Position numbers and translations under genes: made by a program. Below, piece after piece: positions 26,201 to 32,923 of a stretch of DNA of 64,000 nt. Under the pieces are notes generated by a model. The model ran no database searches. It saw only the letters and a program-made list of their open reading frames with translations, and had not been told where the DNA came from. The stretch is from CAZGMJ01 sp964526785 (GTDB taxonomy: Bacteria > Planctomycetota > Phycisphaerae > Sedimentisphaerales > Anaerobacaceae). Every line of letters begins with the position of its first letter. Within the stretch, counting starts at the first letter, position 1. Location of the stretch: NCBI GenBank assembly GCA_964526785.1, contig CAZGMJ010000001.1, positions 62,001 through 126,000 on the forward strand, written 5' to 3'.

Positions 26201-27147
26201 GCCGGCATAGGATTGAAGGCGATCTCCGGCATGATGCGGAAGCTCCAGACGCTTCCTTTATGCCTGGTGCCGCCGGCTTCGACCTCGTCCACGCGCCAAT
26301 AGTAGGTTTGCCCCGGCTCCAGTCCCGTCGGATATGGGACACCGGCAAAGCCAACCATGAACACTTTCTGTGTCTGGTTCTTGCGGAACGTGCCTCCCGT
26401 TCCGGCCTGCACATCGGCGAGACTCGTGCCGAAGTAGATATCGTGCGAAACGGCGGTCTCTCCGGGCTGCCAACTCAGCAGCGCGTTCGTTTTCGACCAG
26501 ACATCGTTGCCGTCTTCGGGTGTGGGGGCAAAAGCGTTGAGTATCGGTCCCCGGGGACTTTCGGGAGGTCCGTCGCCGGTTGGCGTGTAGTTGGGGTTGG
26601 ACGTCAGAATGACCTTGTCCACCAGCGAGCCGTCTTCCCGCATCCAGATGTTCAGGGTGTGCAGGCCGGCTGAAGGCACCTCGATGGTTACCCTGCCGCC
26701 GCCCATGACGTCGTTTGTCCATTCCCACGCCGCACCAAAGCCACTGATGGCATTGGCGCCCGCCGACGGCGTTCCATTGAGGCCGGCGTGAAAGGAATCG
26801 TTGTTGCCCGTGGCCGGATCGGTCCCCGCATAGGCGCGGAGCCAGAGATAGTGCGTTCCGGATTCGCGGAAGTTGATCTCATAGTACAACCCAGGTCCCG
26901 CGCCGGGATCATCCCCAGCGCCGCTGTTGGGCAGGCCGATCATATAGCCGGTGCCGAGATAGCCCGTCTGGGTGGTCTCGAGTTCGAAGGTATGGTCTCC
27001 CTGGGGAACGTTCTCGTCGAAGTTCTCCGCCTCGACACAGACAATGCCGTCGGCATCGTCGGACTGTCGCAAAGGATCTGCGATTGCGGCACCAATCAGG
27101 CACAGGGCCATCATCAGCACCAGAAAGTAAGAAGTTCTGCTACACAT
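23296..27147 (-). CDS. Giant secreted modular protein A (CBM-like, YWRVDEV repeats, PA14, nested jelly-roll, dockerin-like tail)
   Basis: The product has 1283 residues; ATG 27147 has AAGGAGG upstream and a signal peptide (YFLVLMMALCLIGAAIA). Approximate order: CBM6/35-like domain (30-190, VCVEAENFDENVPQG); two fibronectin-like repeats with 'TYYWRVDEVEAGG' and 'TYYWRVDGL' (205-405); PA14 domain (408-565, ARIYGWLYVPATGDYTF, HCHVQWSGPG). A third such repeat ends 'YYWRVDEVNN...WSFTTADY'. A jelly-roll starting 'IIDDMEDYNNFSP' is split by a DUF1349-like concanavalin module (TGAGADIWNQADEFHYAF) and resumes at 'IGIQSNAPEQMYFKL'. Then come a half-dockerin motif (NCVVDTPDLEIMADQW), another CBM-like domain (VEAEDADSITD) and a dockerin-like end (DLTNDDVVNFKDYATLIDSW) closing with WLDEQLWP. 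It is probably a carbohydrate-binding surface or extracellular protein; no catalytic motif was found. It is paralogous to the next two genes. Confidence 0.82.
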   Translation of the reverse strand: MCSRTSYFLVLMMALCLIGAAIADPLRQSDDADGIVCVEAENFDENVPQGDHTFELETTQTGYLGTGYMIGLPNSGAGDDPGAGPGLYYEINFRESGTHYLWLRAYAGTDPATGNNDSFHAGLNGTPSAGANAISGFGAAWEWTNDVMGGGRVTIEVPSAGLHTLNIWMREDGSLVDKVILTSNPNYTPTGDGPPESPRGPILNAFAPTPEDGNDVWSKTNALLSWQPGETAVSHDIYFGTSLADVQAGTGGTFRKNQTQKVFMVGFAGVPYPTGLEPGQTYYWRVDEVEAGGTRHKGSVWSFRIMPEIAFNPMPADGSFFISPDVQLEWSAGLNTLLNSVHFGEDFDAVADAAVGTGQVEALPEFDPPELEREKTYYWRVDGLSSTDSTWRKGDVWSFTTAPEGLGEIVMERWEGITTTAVSALRNDPRFPTDPDVTENLTRFYWDDTDIDDYGARIYGWLYVPATGDYTFRIATDDSSELLLSSNEDPEGAELIASISGYSGVNEFTKYGSQTSEPIALQGGRKYYIEALWKEGGGGDHCHVQWSGPGIGDFTTIEGSYLSPFLPVKAYGANPANEAVGVTQSPVLRWKPGIYAASHQLYLGTDADAVANATTGSPEYKGAVALGVDEYQSVELQWGMTYYWRVDEVNNLNPEGPWTGSVWSFTTADYLIIDDMEDYNNFSPFTVWEAWVDGFGNPNNGSQVGYDLGPTVDEGEFYVELNTVHGGSQSMPYFYNNTGNASEATMTLAPGKRDWTQHNLKALRLWYSGFEGSIGGFAETPPGTYRVTGAGADIWNQADEFHYAFKMLNGPGTITARVDELITSNAEPWVKAGLMIRETLDPNSKFAAVYITSGNGCRYQARTETAAGAVSDSSVTTLAHITAPHWIRLERDFSGNFNAFDSNDGVTWFPLAWNPVQITMSPNVYVGFAITSHTPDVPATGVFSNVSTIGTVTGAWQNQDIGIQSNAPEQMYFKLTDGAGRTATVPNPDPNAAQVATWTALGEYGQGIALREFTADNPSLNLANIASMTIGFGPPAGGDGLVFFDDIELHPARCVPQLAKPTFDFSNNCVVDTPDLEIMADQWLLAYEDPVPSMGMLVEAEDADSITDPMQTLSDAEASGGQYIAVASGNNSTGEPPADGIATYSLTVAGGTYKVLARAIADGGDNDSFWLRIQDATTNTTNDSSGWVRWGMVNSEQWAWSPVRSMDDSDQTVEFTMPAGTHTMEVAYREDGALLDRFLITDDLDLDPRTLSPLETDLTNDDVVNFKDYATLIDSWLDEQLWP

Positions 27148-27247
27148 GGTGTTCCTCCTTCAATAAGGCTCAAACTCCACACGACGCCTGTTTCGGCCCC
27201 ACGCCGAACCATCTTCGTGCCGTGTGGTTCTCATCTTCGTCTGCCCG

Positions 27248-27469
27248 TTATTCGCTGGGGGACCGTTTTGTCTCCTTTGTGTGGCGTCCGCCTTCGCTGT
27301 GTACCTGTACTTGCCGGCAAGGCGATTCAGCGAAAACACCTCTGCTCTGCTGGGAATCTGCACACGCCGCCGGCGCAAGTGGTGCGATTCTTTGCTTCCA
27401 ACGGTGCGGCCGAACCGGGATGTTCGGTTCGCGGCTGGGCAGTGATTTCACATAGCTATTGGACCACAT
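27248..27469 (-). other. Possible upstream ORF in leader of giant gene A
   Basis: A 73-codon ORF opens at ATG 27469 with GAGGAGG 4 bases upstream, soon after the predicted transcript start. The product (MWSNSYVKSLPSREPN...) is basic and matches nothing I know; it may be a regulatory leader ORF or chance. Confidence 0.25.
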
Positions 27470-27501
27470 GACGCCTCCTCTGGGTAGCAGGGCGCAACTG
27501 G

Positions 27502-27529
27502 TGTCTACGATGCGTACGACAATGTCCAA
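27502..27529 (-). promoter_or_regulatory. Probable promoter of giant gene A
   Basis: On the minus strand TTGGAC (27529-27524) and TAGACA (27507-27502) are 16 bases apart. The -35 lies in TTTTTATTGGAC, identical to the -35 region of giant gene B. The predicted leader is about 350 bases. The -10 is weak. Confidence 0.4.
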
Positions 27530-27819
27530 TAAAAAACCCGTTTAGACTATATTAGCACCCCATCTGCGGCTTTGCAAGCAAAAAAGGGCACTACGATGTC
27601 CGCCATCGCACCGGCATGCCGCCCTGCAAAGCCGAAATCTGTTATTCGGCTCGGAACGAATGGACCTGATGCACTTGATCGTTTTGCCGCTGCGCCGGAA
27701 TGCCTTTGCGCTACTCATCATTGCACGGCGGAAGCGACGAAGGCGATTTGGCCGGTTTTCGCTGTAATCACGGTGCTTCAATGCGGATCTGCAATGTGGC
27801 ATTGGACGCATGCATTGTG

Positions 27820-28040
27820 CCAATGCAGACTTACACCGTGGCGATGTGAGCTTACAATGGGGCATTGTAAACTTACAATGAGGCAATGCAGGCTTACAAT
27901 GAGGCGATGTAAACTTACATTGAGGCGTTGCAAACTTACAATGAGGCGATGCAGGCTTACAATGCGACGATGTAAACTTACATTGAGGCGATGCGAACTT
28001 ACATTGACACGATGTAAGCTTACAATGAGGCGATGTAACC
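27820..28040. repeat. 21-bp tandem array of ten palindromic units
   Basis: The core CTTACA (the seventh copy reads the same) occurs at 27830, 27851, 27872, 27893, 27914, 27935, 27956, 27977, 27998 and 28019: ten copies at an exact 21-base period. Each unit is a diverged palindrome of the type ATGTAA-AC-TTACAT, for example CATTGTAAACTTACAATG at 27863-27880 and TGTAAGCTTACA at 28014-28025. A higher-order 63-base period is visible: 27881-27943 and 27944-28006 are near copies. Twenty-one bases are two helical turns, so all units face the same side. It lies about 300 bases upstream of the predicted promoter of giant gene A. Confidence 0.85.
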
Positions 28041-28120
28041 GTGAAATATGGGTTTTTGGCCGAAAAACAGGCATGGCGTGATGCCGGGGTTGTCCGGTTC
28101 CCGGGCCGGCGCAATAAAGA

Positions 28121-28148
28121 GGGGCCTGCACATCGCTGTACAGGCCCC
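28121..28148 (-). terminator. Terminator of giant gene B
   Basis: An 11-bp stem (28121-28131 with 28138-28148, one G-U pair on the minus RNA), 6-base loop, followed on the minus strand by TCTTTATT. It is near-identical in sequence to the hairpins of the paralogous genes. Confidence 0.65.
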
Positions 28149-28194
28149 ATACTCTCTGGTGCGACCTTCTGCGGCCGCACGTTGTCATTCTACC

Positions 28195-31100
28195 TTACGG
28201 CCACAACTGCTCATCCAGCCAGGTGTCGATCAACGTTGCGTAATCCTTGAAGTCGGTTACGCCGTCAACGTTGATGTCCGTTTGGAGGAACAGATCCGGA
28301 CAATTGCGATCGCCCGTCGCGGTCGACAGAGTGCCGTCGCTGTGCGAGGTAATCGCAATACCGATACGTACGGGATCCGCCATGGGAATATCAACACTTC
28401 CCTGCTGGACCCATCCTTCGGGCGTCGAGTAGTAACCCGTGAAGGTGTCGCCCACACGCGTGATACTCAGGCAGATGGGCGCCTCCAGACCGGTCGTCTG
28501 GAAACTCGAGGATGCCTCGCCCTGTGCCGGACGATACTGCATCGTCGCACCGTTGGCCGGAGTGATCACCATCATCGCATGCGCGGAGTTGGGATCCATC
28601 GTATCGCGGATCATGACACCCGCCTTGGCCCACGGATCAGTGTTCTCGATGGTGTTGATCCGGACGGTAATCTGGCCGTCGCCCGAGAGGGCCTGCGAAG
28701 CGAACTGGAATCCGTCCGCCGAACCCCAGATGTCGCCGCCGGCTCCGGCGATCGTGAAGCTGTCCGCTCCGTCGATCGAGAAGGTTCCGGCAGGATCAAC
28801 CGTTCCAACGTCTGCACTGGAGAACGTGCCGTCCCACACCGTCTCAGTCATCTGAGCGGGCGTGTTGAGCCAGTTATCCGTGAGGATCTCCAGGTCCGGC
28901 ATATCGACCACGCAGTTGCTGCTGAAGTCGTTGGCCGGCTTGGCCAGTTCCGGTACGCATCGTGCCGGATGCACTTCGATATCATCGAAGAACATCAGGC
29001 CGCTGCCGCCGGACGGCGGACCGAATCCGATCGTCATCGAGGCGATGTTCGCCAGATTCAGGCTCGGATTGGCAGCCGTGAACTCGCTCAGTGCAATGCC
29101 CTGGCCGTACTCGCCCAGTGCGGTCCAGGAAGTTACCTGCGCCGCATCCGGATCCGGGTTGGCCACCGTAGCACTGTTGCCCGCACCATCGGTGAGCTTG
29201 AAGTACATCTGCTCGGGAGCGTTGCTCTGGATGCCGATGTCCTGGTGCTGCCATGCACCGCTCACGCCGCCGCTGGTGGTAACGTTGTCGAACACCGCCG
29301 TTGCGGTCGTGTTGAGCGCGTGGCTGGTCAGAGCCATGCCGATATAGATGTTCGACGCCATATTCACTGTAGACGAAGTGAACTGCGTCCATTCATCAGG
29401 AACACCGCCGACATCGTTAGCATGCGATGCCAGGAACTCACCACTGAATGTCCGCTCCAGACGGAGCCAGCGGGGAGCCAGCGGATCGAGACCGGTCACC
29501 TCGCCCGCCGAAGCGGTTGTGCCGGCCGGTTCCGGACGAACCTGCAACCGAGCGCGGTTGCTGTTGTACGCTATCAGGTTGAAGGCATTCGTGGAGTTGG
29601 GATCCAGCGTTTCGCGAATCATCAAGCCGCCCTTGGTCCAGGTATTCGGCTGGGTCATGCTCACGATTCTGGCCTGAATAAGGCCGGGGCCGTTGAGCAT
29701 CTTGTACGCGAAGTGGAACTCGTCCTCTTCAACGCCGCCGATGGCCCAGATGTCCCGACCTGCGGCCGTCATCGTGTACTGGCCGCCGTTCTGGACGAAA
29801 TCACCCAGCACGCCCGGGAACCCGTTATACCAAAGCTTCAGCGCCTTGAGACCGTTCCGCGTCCAGTCGCGCATGGTCGGATCCAGCGTCATTGTGGCCT
29901 CGGAAGCCACGCCCGTGTTGTTATAGAAGTACGGCATCGACTGGGAGCCCGTGTGGACGTTACCCAGCTCAACATAGTTCTCGCCTTCGTCCACGGTCAG
30001 GCCGAGATCGTAGCCGATCTGCGATCCGTTGTTCGGATTTCCGAAACCATCGACCCAGGACTCCCATACGGTGTCCGGCGAGAAGTTGTTGTAGTCTTCG
30101 ATGTCGTCAATGATGAGGTAATCGGCCGTGGTGAAGCTCCAGACGGCACCCTTCCACGGGCTGTCGGCGTTGAGGTTGTTGACCTCATCGACTCGCCAGT
30201 AGTAGGTCGTACCCCACTGCAGTTCCGCCGACTGATACTCATCGACGCCGAGCGCAACGGTGCCCTTGTACTCGGGCGAGCCCGTCGTGGCGTTGGCCAC
30301 GGCATCGGGATCGGTTCCGAGCCAGAGCTGGTGCGACGCGGCGTGCTTACCCGGTAGCCAGCTAAGCAGAGGTCTTTGCGGAGCACCTGGCGCTCCATCG
30401 GCCGGGCTGGCGCCGTACGCCTTGACCGGCTCGAACGGTGCGAGGAAATCGCCCGAAATGGTCGTGAAGTCGCCGATGGCGGGACCGGACCACTGGACGT
30501 GGCAGTGGTCGCCGCCGCCGCCTTCCTTCCAGAGCGCCTCGATGTAGTACCGCTTGCCGCCTTCGAGCGTGACCGGAGAAGACGTTTGCGAGCCGAACTT
30601 GCCGAACTGGTTGACGTTGGCCCATTCCGAAATGCTTGCAATGACCTCGGCGCCTTCAGGGTCTTCGTTGTTGCTGAGCAGCAGTTCACTGCTGTCATCC
30701 GTTGCAATGCGGAAGGTGTAATCGCCTGTCACCGGTACGTAGAGCCAGCCATAGATGCGGGCGCCGTAGTTGTCGAGGTCGGCTCCGTTCCACAGGAAGC
30801 TGGTTATCTTTTCGGTAACATCCGGTTCGCCCGGGAATCGCATATCGTTGCGCAGGGCGCTGACGACAGTACCGCTGATGCCTTCCCAGCGTTCCATAAC
30901 GATCTCGCCGAGACCGGCGTCTTCCGGCAGCGTCGTGAAGGACCAGACATCGCCCTGGTGCTGCTGCATGGTCTCGTCGGTCGTATCTACGCGCCAGTAA
31001 TACGTCGTACCGGGCTGCAGCGCAGGCGGCTCGAATGAACCGGGAGCCAGTTCGCCGCTTCCGACGTCAGCATTCGCTACCGTGTCGAAGTCTGTACCAA

Positions 31101-32154
31101 ATACCACCTGGTTCAACAGCGCCTTGAAGCCCTGTGTCCAGGTCAGTTCCACATCGAGCGGAACCAGGGCCTGGCCATCGACCGGAGACGGATCGTACGC
31201 CGTTTTCGGCGGAACGAGGAAGCTCCAGACGTCGCCCACGTGCGTGGTGCCGTCGGCCTCGACTTCGTCGACGCGCCAGTAGTACGTGGTTCCGGGAACC
31301 AGGCCGTCCGAATAGGGATAACCCGGATATCCTGCCAGGAGCCACTTATTGGTTGTGTTCTGGCCGAAAGCACTCGGGGCGCCCGCTTCGACGGATGCGA
31401 GATCGTCGCTGATGTAGACATCGTGCGAGACCGCCGTCGGTCCGGCGTTCCACTTGAGCTGCACGAACGTTCCCGTTGTGTTGAGGCCGCCGTCTGCCGG
31501 CGTCGGGTTCGACGCGATCTTGGACAGTTCCCACGAAACATTGTCGAATTCGAACGTTCGCAGTTCACCGGCCGCGTGCGAGGTTACGCAGAGACCCGCG
31601 TAGATCTCGGCATTCATGTCGATCGTAACGGTGCCGCCCTGGTTTCTCCAGGTGACGCCGTCGGTGGAGAAATAGCCGCGGAACTCATTGCCCTTGCGCT
31701 CGACGCGCACCCATCGCGGCGGGGTGACATTTACGGAGGTATCCGAGTTGGATGAGGCAGCGCCGGTCGTCGGTCGCCACTGGACCGAGCCGCCGTTGCC
31801 GTTGCCGCCGGTTACGACGCTGTTGAAATGCTGCGAACCGCCGGTCAGGTCCTCGCGGAACATCACGCCGCCCTTGGCCCATGCATTCGAGCCGGTGCCG
31901 TTGCTGGTGACGCGGGCCTGGATGTAGCCGTTGCCGGGGAACGGGACGTAGACAAAATGGAAGTTGTCCGAGTTGCCCCAGATGTCGTTTCCGTTTCCGG
32001 TAACGGTCCAGACGCCGCCGCTTTCATCGGCTTCGCCGGGCGTCGGTGATCCGACGTCCTGGTTCGACCAACCGGCCGGCAGGGCCGCCGTGGCCTGGGC
32101 GCCCAGGCACAGTGCCAGAGCGAGGCCCAATAACAAAGTAAACTTCTTACACAT
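28195..32154 (-). CDS. Giant secreted modular protein B (three DUF1349-like modules, PA14, dockerin-like tail)
   Basis: The product has 1319 residues; ATG 32154 has AAGGAGG upstream and a signal peptide (LLLGLALALCLGAQATAA). The N-terminus is a DUF1349/concanavalin-like module (about 28-210, TGNGNDIWGNSDNFHF, WAKGGVMFRED). Two 'YYWRVDEVEADG'-type repeats, PA14 (about 415-580, CHVQWSGPAIGDF) and a third repeat follow. The jelly-roll 'IIDDIEDYNNFSP' is split by a second DUF1349-like module and resumes 'IGIQSNAPEQMYFKL'. Then come the half-dockerin 'NCVVDMPDLEILTDNW', a third DUF1349-like module (GAGGDIWGSADGFQF) and the dockerin-like end 'DINVDGVTDFKDYATLIDTW' with WLDEQLWP. The core (PA14 to GFGPPSGG) is nearly the same as in protein A at DNA level; both ends differ. 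Role: probably carbohydrate binding outside the cell; no enzyme motif seen. Confidence 0.82.
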   Translation of the reverse strand: MCKKFTLLLGLALALCLGAQATAALPAGWSNQDVGSPTPGEADESGGVWTVTGNGNDIWGNSDNFHFVYVPFPGNGYIQARVTSNGTGSNAWAKGGVMFREDLTGGSQHFNSVVTGGNGNGGSVQWRPTTGAASSNSDTSVNVTPPRWVRVERKGNEFRGYFSTDGVTWRNQGGTVTIDMNAEIYAGLCVTSHAAGELRTFEFDNVSWELSKIASNPTPADGGLNTTGTFVQLKWNAGPTAVSHDVYISDDLASVEAGAPSAFGQNTTNKWLLAGYPGYPYSDGLVPGTTYYWRVDEVEADGTTHVGDVWSFLVPPKTAYDPSPVDGQALVPLDVELTWTQGFKALLNQVVFGTDFDTVANADVGSGELAPGSFEPPALQPGTTYYWRVDTTDETMQQHQGDVWSFTTLPEDAGLGEIVMERWEGISGTVVSALRNDMRFPGEPDVTEKITSFLWNGADLDNYGARIYGWLYVPVTGDYTFRIATDDSSELLLSNNEDPEGAEVIASISEWANVNQFGKFGSQTSSPVTLEGGKRYYIEALWKEGGGGDHCHVQWSGPAIGDFTTISGDFLAPFEPVKAYGASPADGAPGAPQRPLLSWLPGKHAASHQLWLGTDPDAVANATTGSPEYKGTVALGVDEYQSAELQWGTTYYWRVDEVNNLNADSPWKGAVWSFTTADYLIIDDIEDYNNFSPDTVWESWVDGFGNPNNGSQIGYDLGLTVDEGENYVELGNVHTGSQSMPYFYNNTGVASEATMTLDPTMRDWTRNGLKALKLWYNGFPGVLGDFVQNGGQYTMTAAGRDIWAIGGVEEDEFHFAYKMLNGPGLIQARIVSMTQPNTWTKGGLMIRETLDPNSTNAFNLIAYNSNRARLQVRPEPAGTTASAGEVTGLDPLAPRWLRLERTFSGEFLASHANDVGGVPDEWTQFTSSTVNMASNIYIGMALTSHALNTTATAVFDNVTTSGGVSGAWQHQDIGIQSNAPEQMYFKLTDGAGNSATVANPDPDAAQVTSWTALGEYGQGIALSEFTAANPSLNLANIASMTIGFGPPSGGSGLMFFDDIEVHPARCVPELAKPANDFSSNCVVDMPDLEILTDNWLNTPAQMTETVWDGTFSSADVGTVDPAGTFSIDGADSFTIAGAGGDIWGSADGFQFASQALSGDGQITVRINTIENTDPWAKAGVMIRDTMDPNSAHAMMVITPANGATMQYRPAQGEASSSFQTTGLEAPICLSITRVGDTFTGYYSTPEGWVQQGSVDIPMADPVRIGIAITSHSDGTLSTATGDRNCPDLFLQTDINVDGVTDFKDYATLIDTWLDEQLWP

Positions 32155-32341
32155 TAGTTTCCTCCTTCACAATTGAAAAAACCACCATACCCAGATTCCT
32201 TAAAAATCCGTCGGTTGAGGCACGCAATCTCCGATAAGACTGCCGTGCCGACTTATCATGCACACGGGGTTCATTGCCTGAAACCACGCCAAAAACAGTA
32301 TTATGTTGGCCATTTCCGCTGCGGTTCTGCACCGACACCGC

Positions 32342-32503
32342 TTAAATCGCTGTAAAGAGACGACCACACCTCCTTTCATCCCACAGATAGCCCGTGCGCA
32401 GGGGGTCCGCAGACACCGTTATTGAACCGGAAATGGAAGATTCAGTGCGTTGATAACGCACAATGCGTGCGAATTCATAATGAATGACTCGTAACGACGT
32501 CAT
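32342..32503 (-). other. Possible upstream ORF in leader of giant gene B
   Basis: A 53-codon ORF from ATG 32503, with GGGAGGTG 12 bases upstream, close to the predicted transcript start. Alternative hairpins (32445-32485) lie inside it. The product is not recognised. It may be a regulatory leader ORF or chance. Confidence 0.25.
32445..32485 (-). repeat. Three consecutive palindromes with mutually exclusive pairing in leader B
   Basis: GTGCGTTgatAACGCAC (32445-32461), ACGCAcaaTGCGT (32456-32468) and ATTCATaATGAAT (32473-32485). The first two share the AACGCAC arm (GTGCGTT on the transcript), so only one hairpin can form at a time. Confidence 0.5.
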
Positions 32504-32527
32504 ATACAACAACCACACCTCCCACAG

Positions 32528-32556
32528 ATTATGCCGAGCGTAGCAGAAACGTCCAA
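32528..32556 (-). promoter_or_regulatory. Sigma-70-type promoter of giant gene B
   Basis: On the minus strand TTGGAC (32556-32551) and CATAAT (32533-32528) are exactly 17 bases apart, within TTTTTATTGGAC as at giant gene A. Predicted start near 32521 gives a leader of about 365 bases. Confidence 0.6.
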
Positions 32557-32579
32557 TAAAAACGCTCAACCTGAACAAT

Positions 32580-32850
32580 TTTAACGATACGCTGCTGCTT
32601 TTGCAAGAGATAATGTATCTCCGGCTGCATTTGCGGCTCCCATTTCTTTATGGTATTCGCTTAAGTACAGCTATGCAAAACGTTTACGGTCTTCCGGTGC
32701 GGCGTGCACGCGGCGGGCTATCGGCGACAAATTGCTTGCTTTTCAATCTGCCCACAGTACGTTTACAAGTTCGGCCATTTTTCAAGGCCACTTAATTGCC
32801 GAAGGGGGCCAATTGAGGCGAGCCGGTCGGGTGTGCAGAGGAACGAAAAA
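32580..32850. other. Gene-free stretch between giant genes B and C
   Basis: Between the promoter of gene B and the terminator of gene C no gene is recognised. Short inverted repeats (for example around GGCCATTTTTCAAGGCC near 32777) are present without a clear role. Confidence 0.4.
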
Positions 32851-32878
32851 AGGGCCCGCACGCTGCCGTGCAGGCCCT
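32851..32878 (-). terminator. Terminator of giant gene C
   Basis: An 11-bp stem (32851-32861 with 32868-32878, one G-U pair on the minus RNA), 6-base loop, followed on the minus strand by TTTTTTCG. This is the strongest of the three paralogous terminators. Confidence 0.8.
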
Positions 32879-32923
32879 GTATTTGCTGGTGCGACCGATC
32901 AGCCGCACGTTGTCATTACATGC

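Noticed and set aside
27820..28040. CRISPR array
   Set aside because: Units are contiguous with no spacers, only 21 bases long and internally diverged, and no cas genes are present.
27542..28180. Heptapeptide-repeat proteins on both strands across the 21-bp array
   Set aside because: A 21-base period keeps all frames open and yields Cys-rich heptads on either strand. No ribosome site, signal peptide or codon bias supports translation.
28048..30357. 769-codon plus-strand ORF opposite giant gene B
   Set aside because: It mirrors the real minus-strand gene, has no ribosome site, and its protein is Arg/Val/Ala-rich without domain features. The similar 778-codon ORF at 32732-35068 has the same origin.
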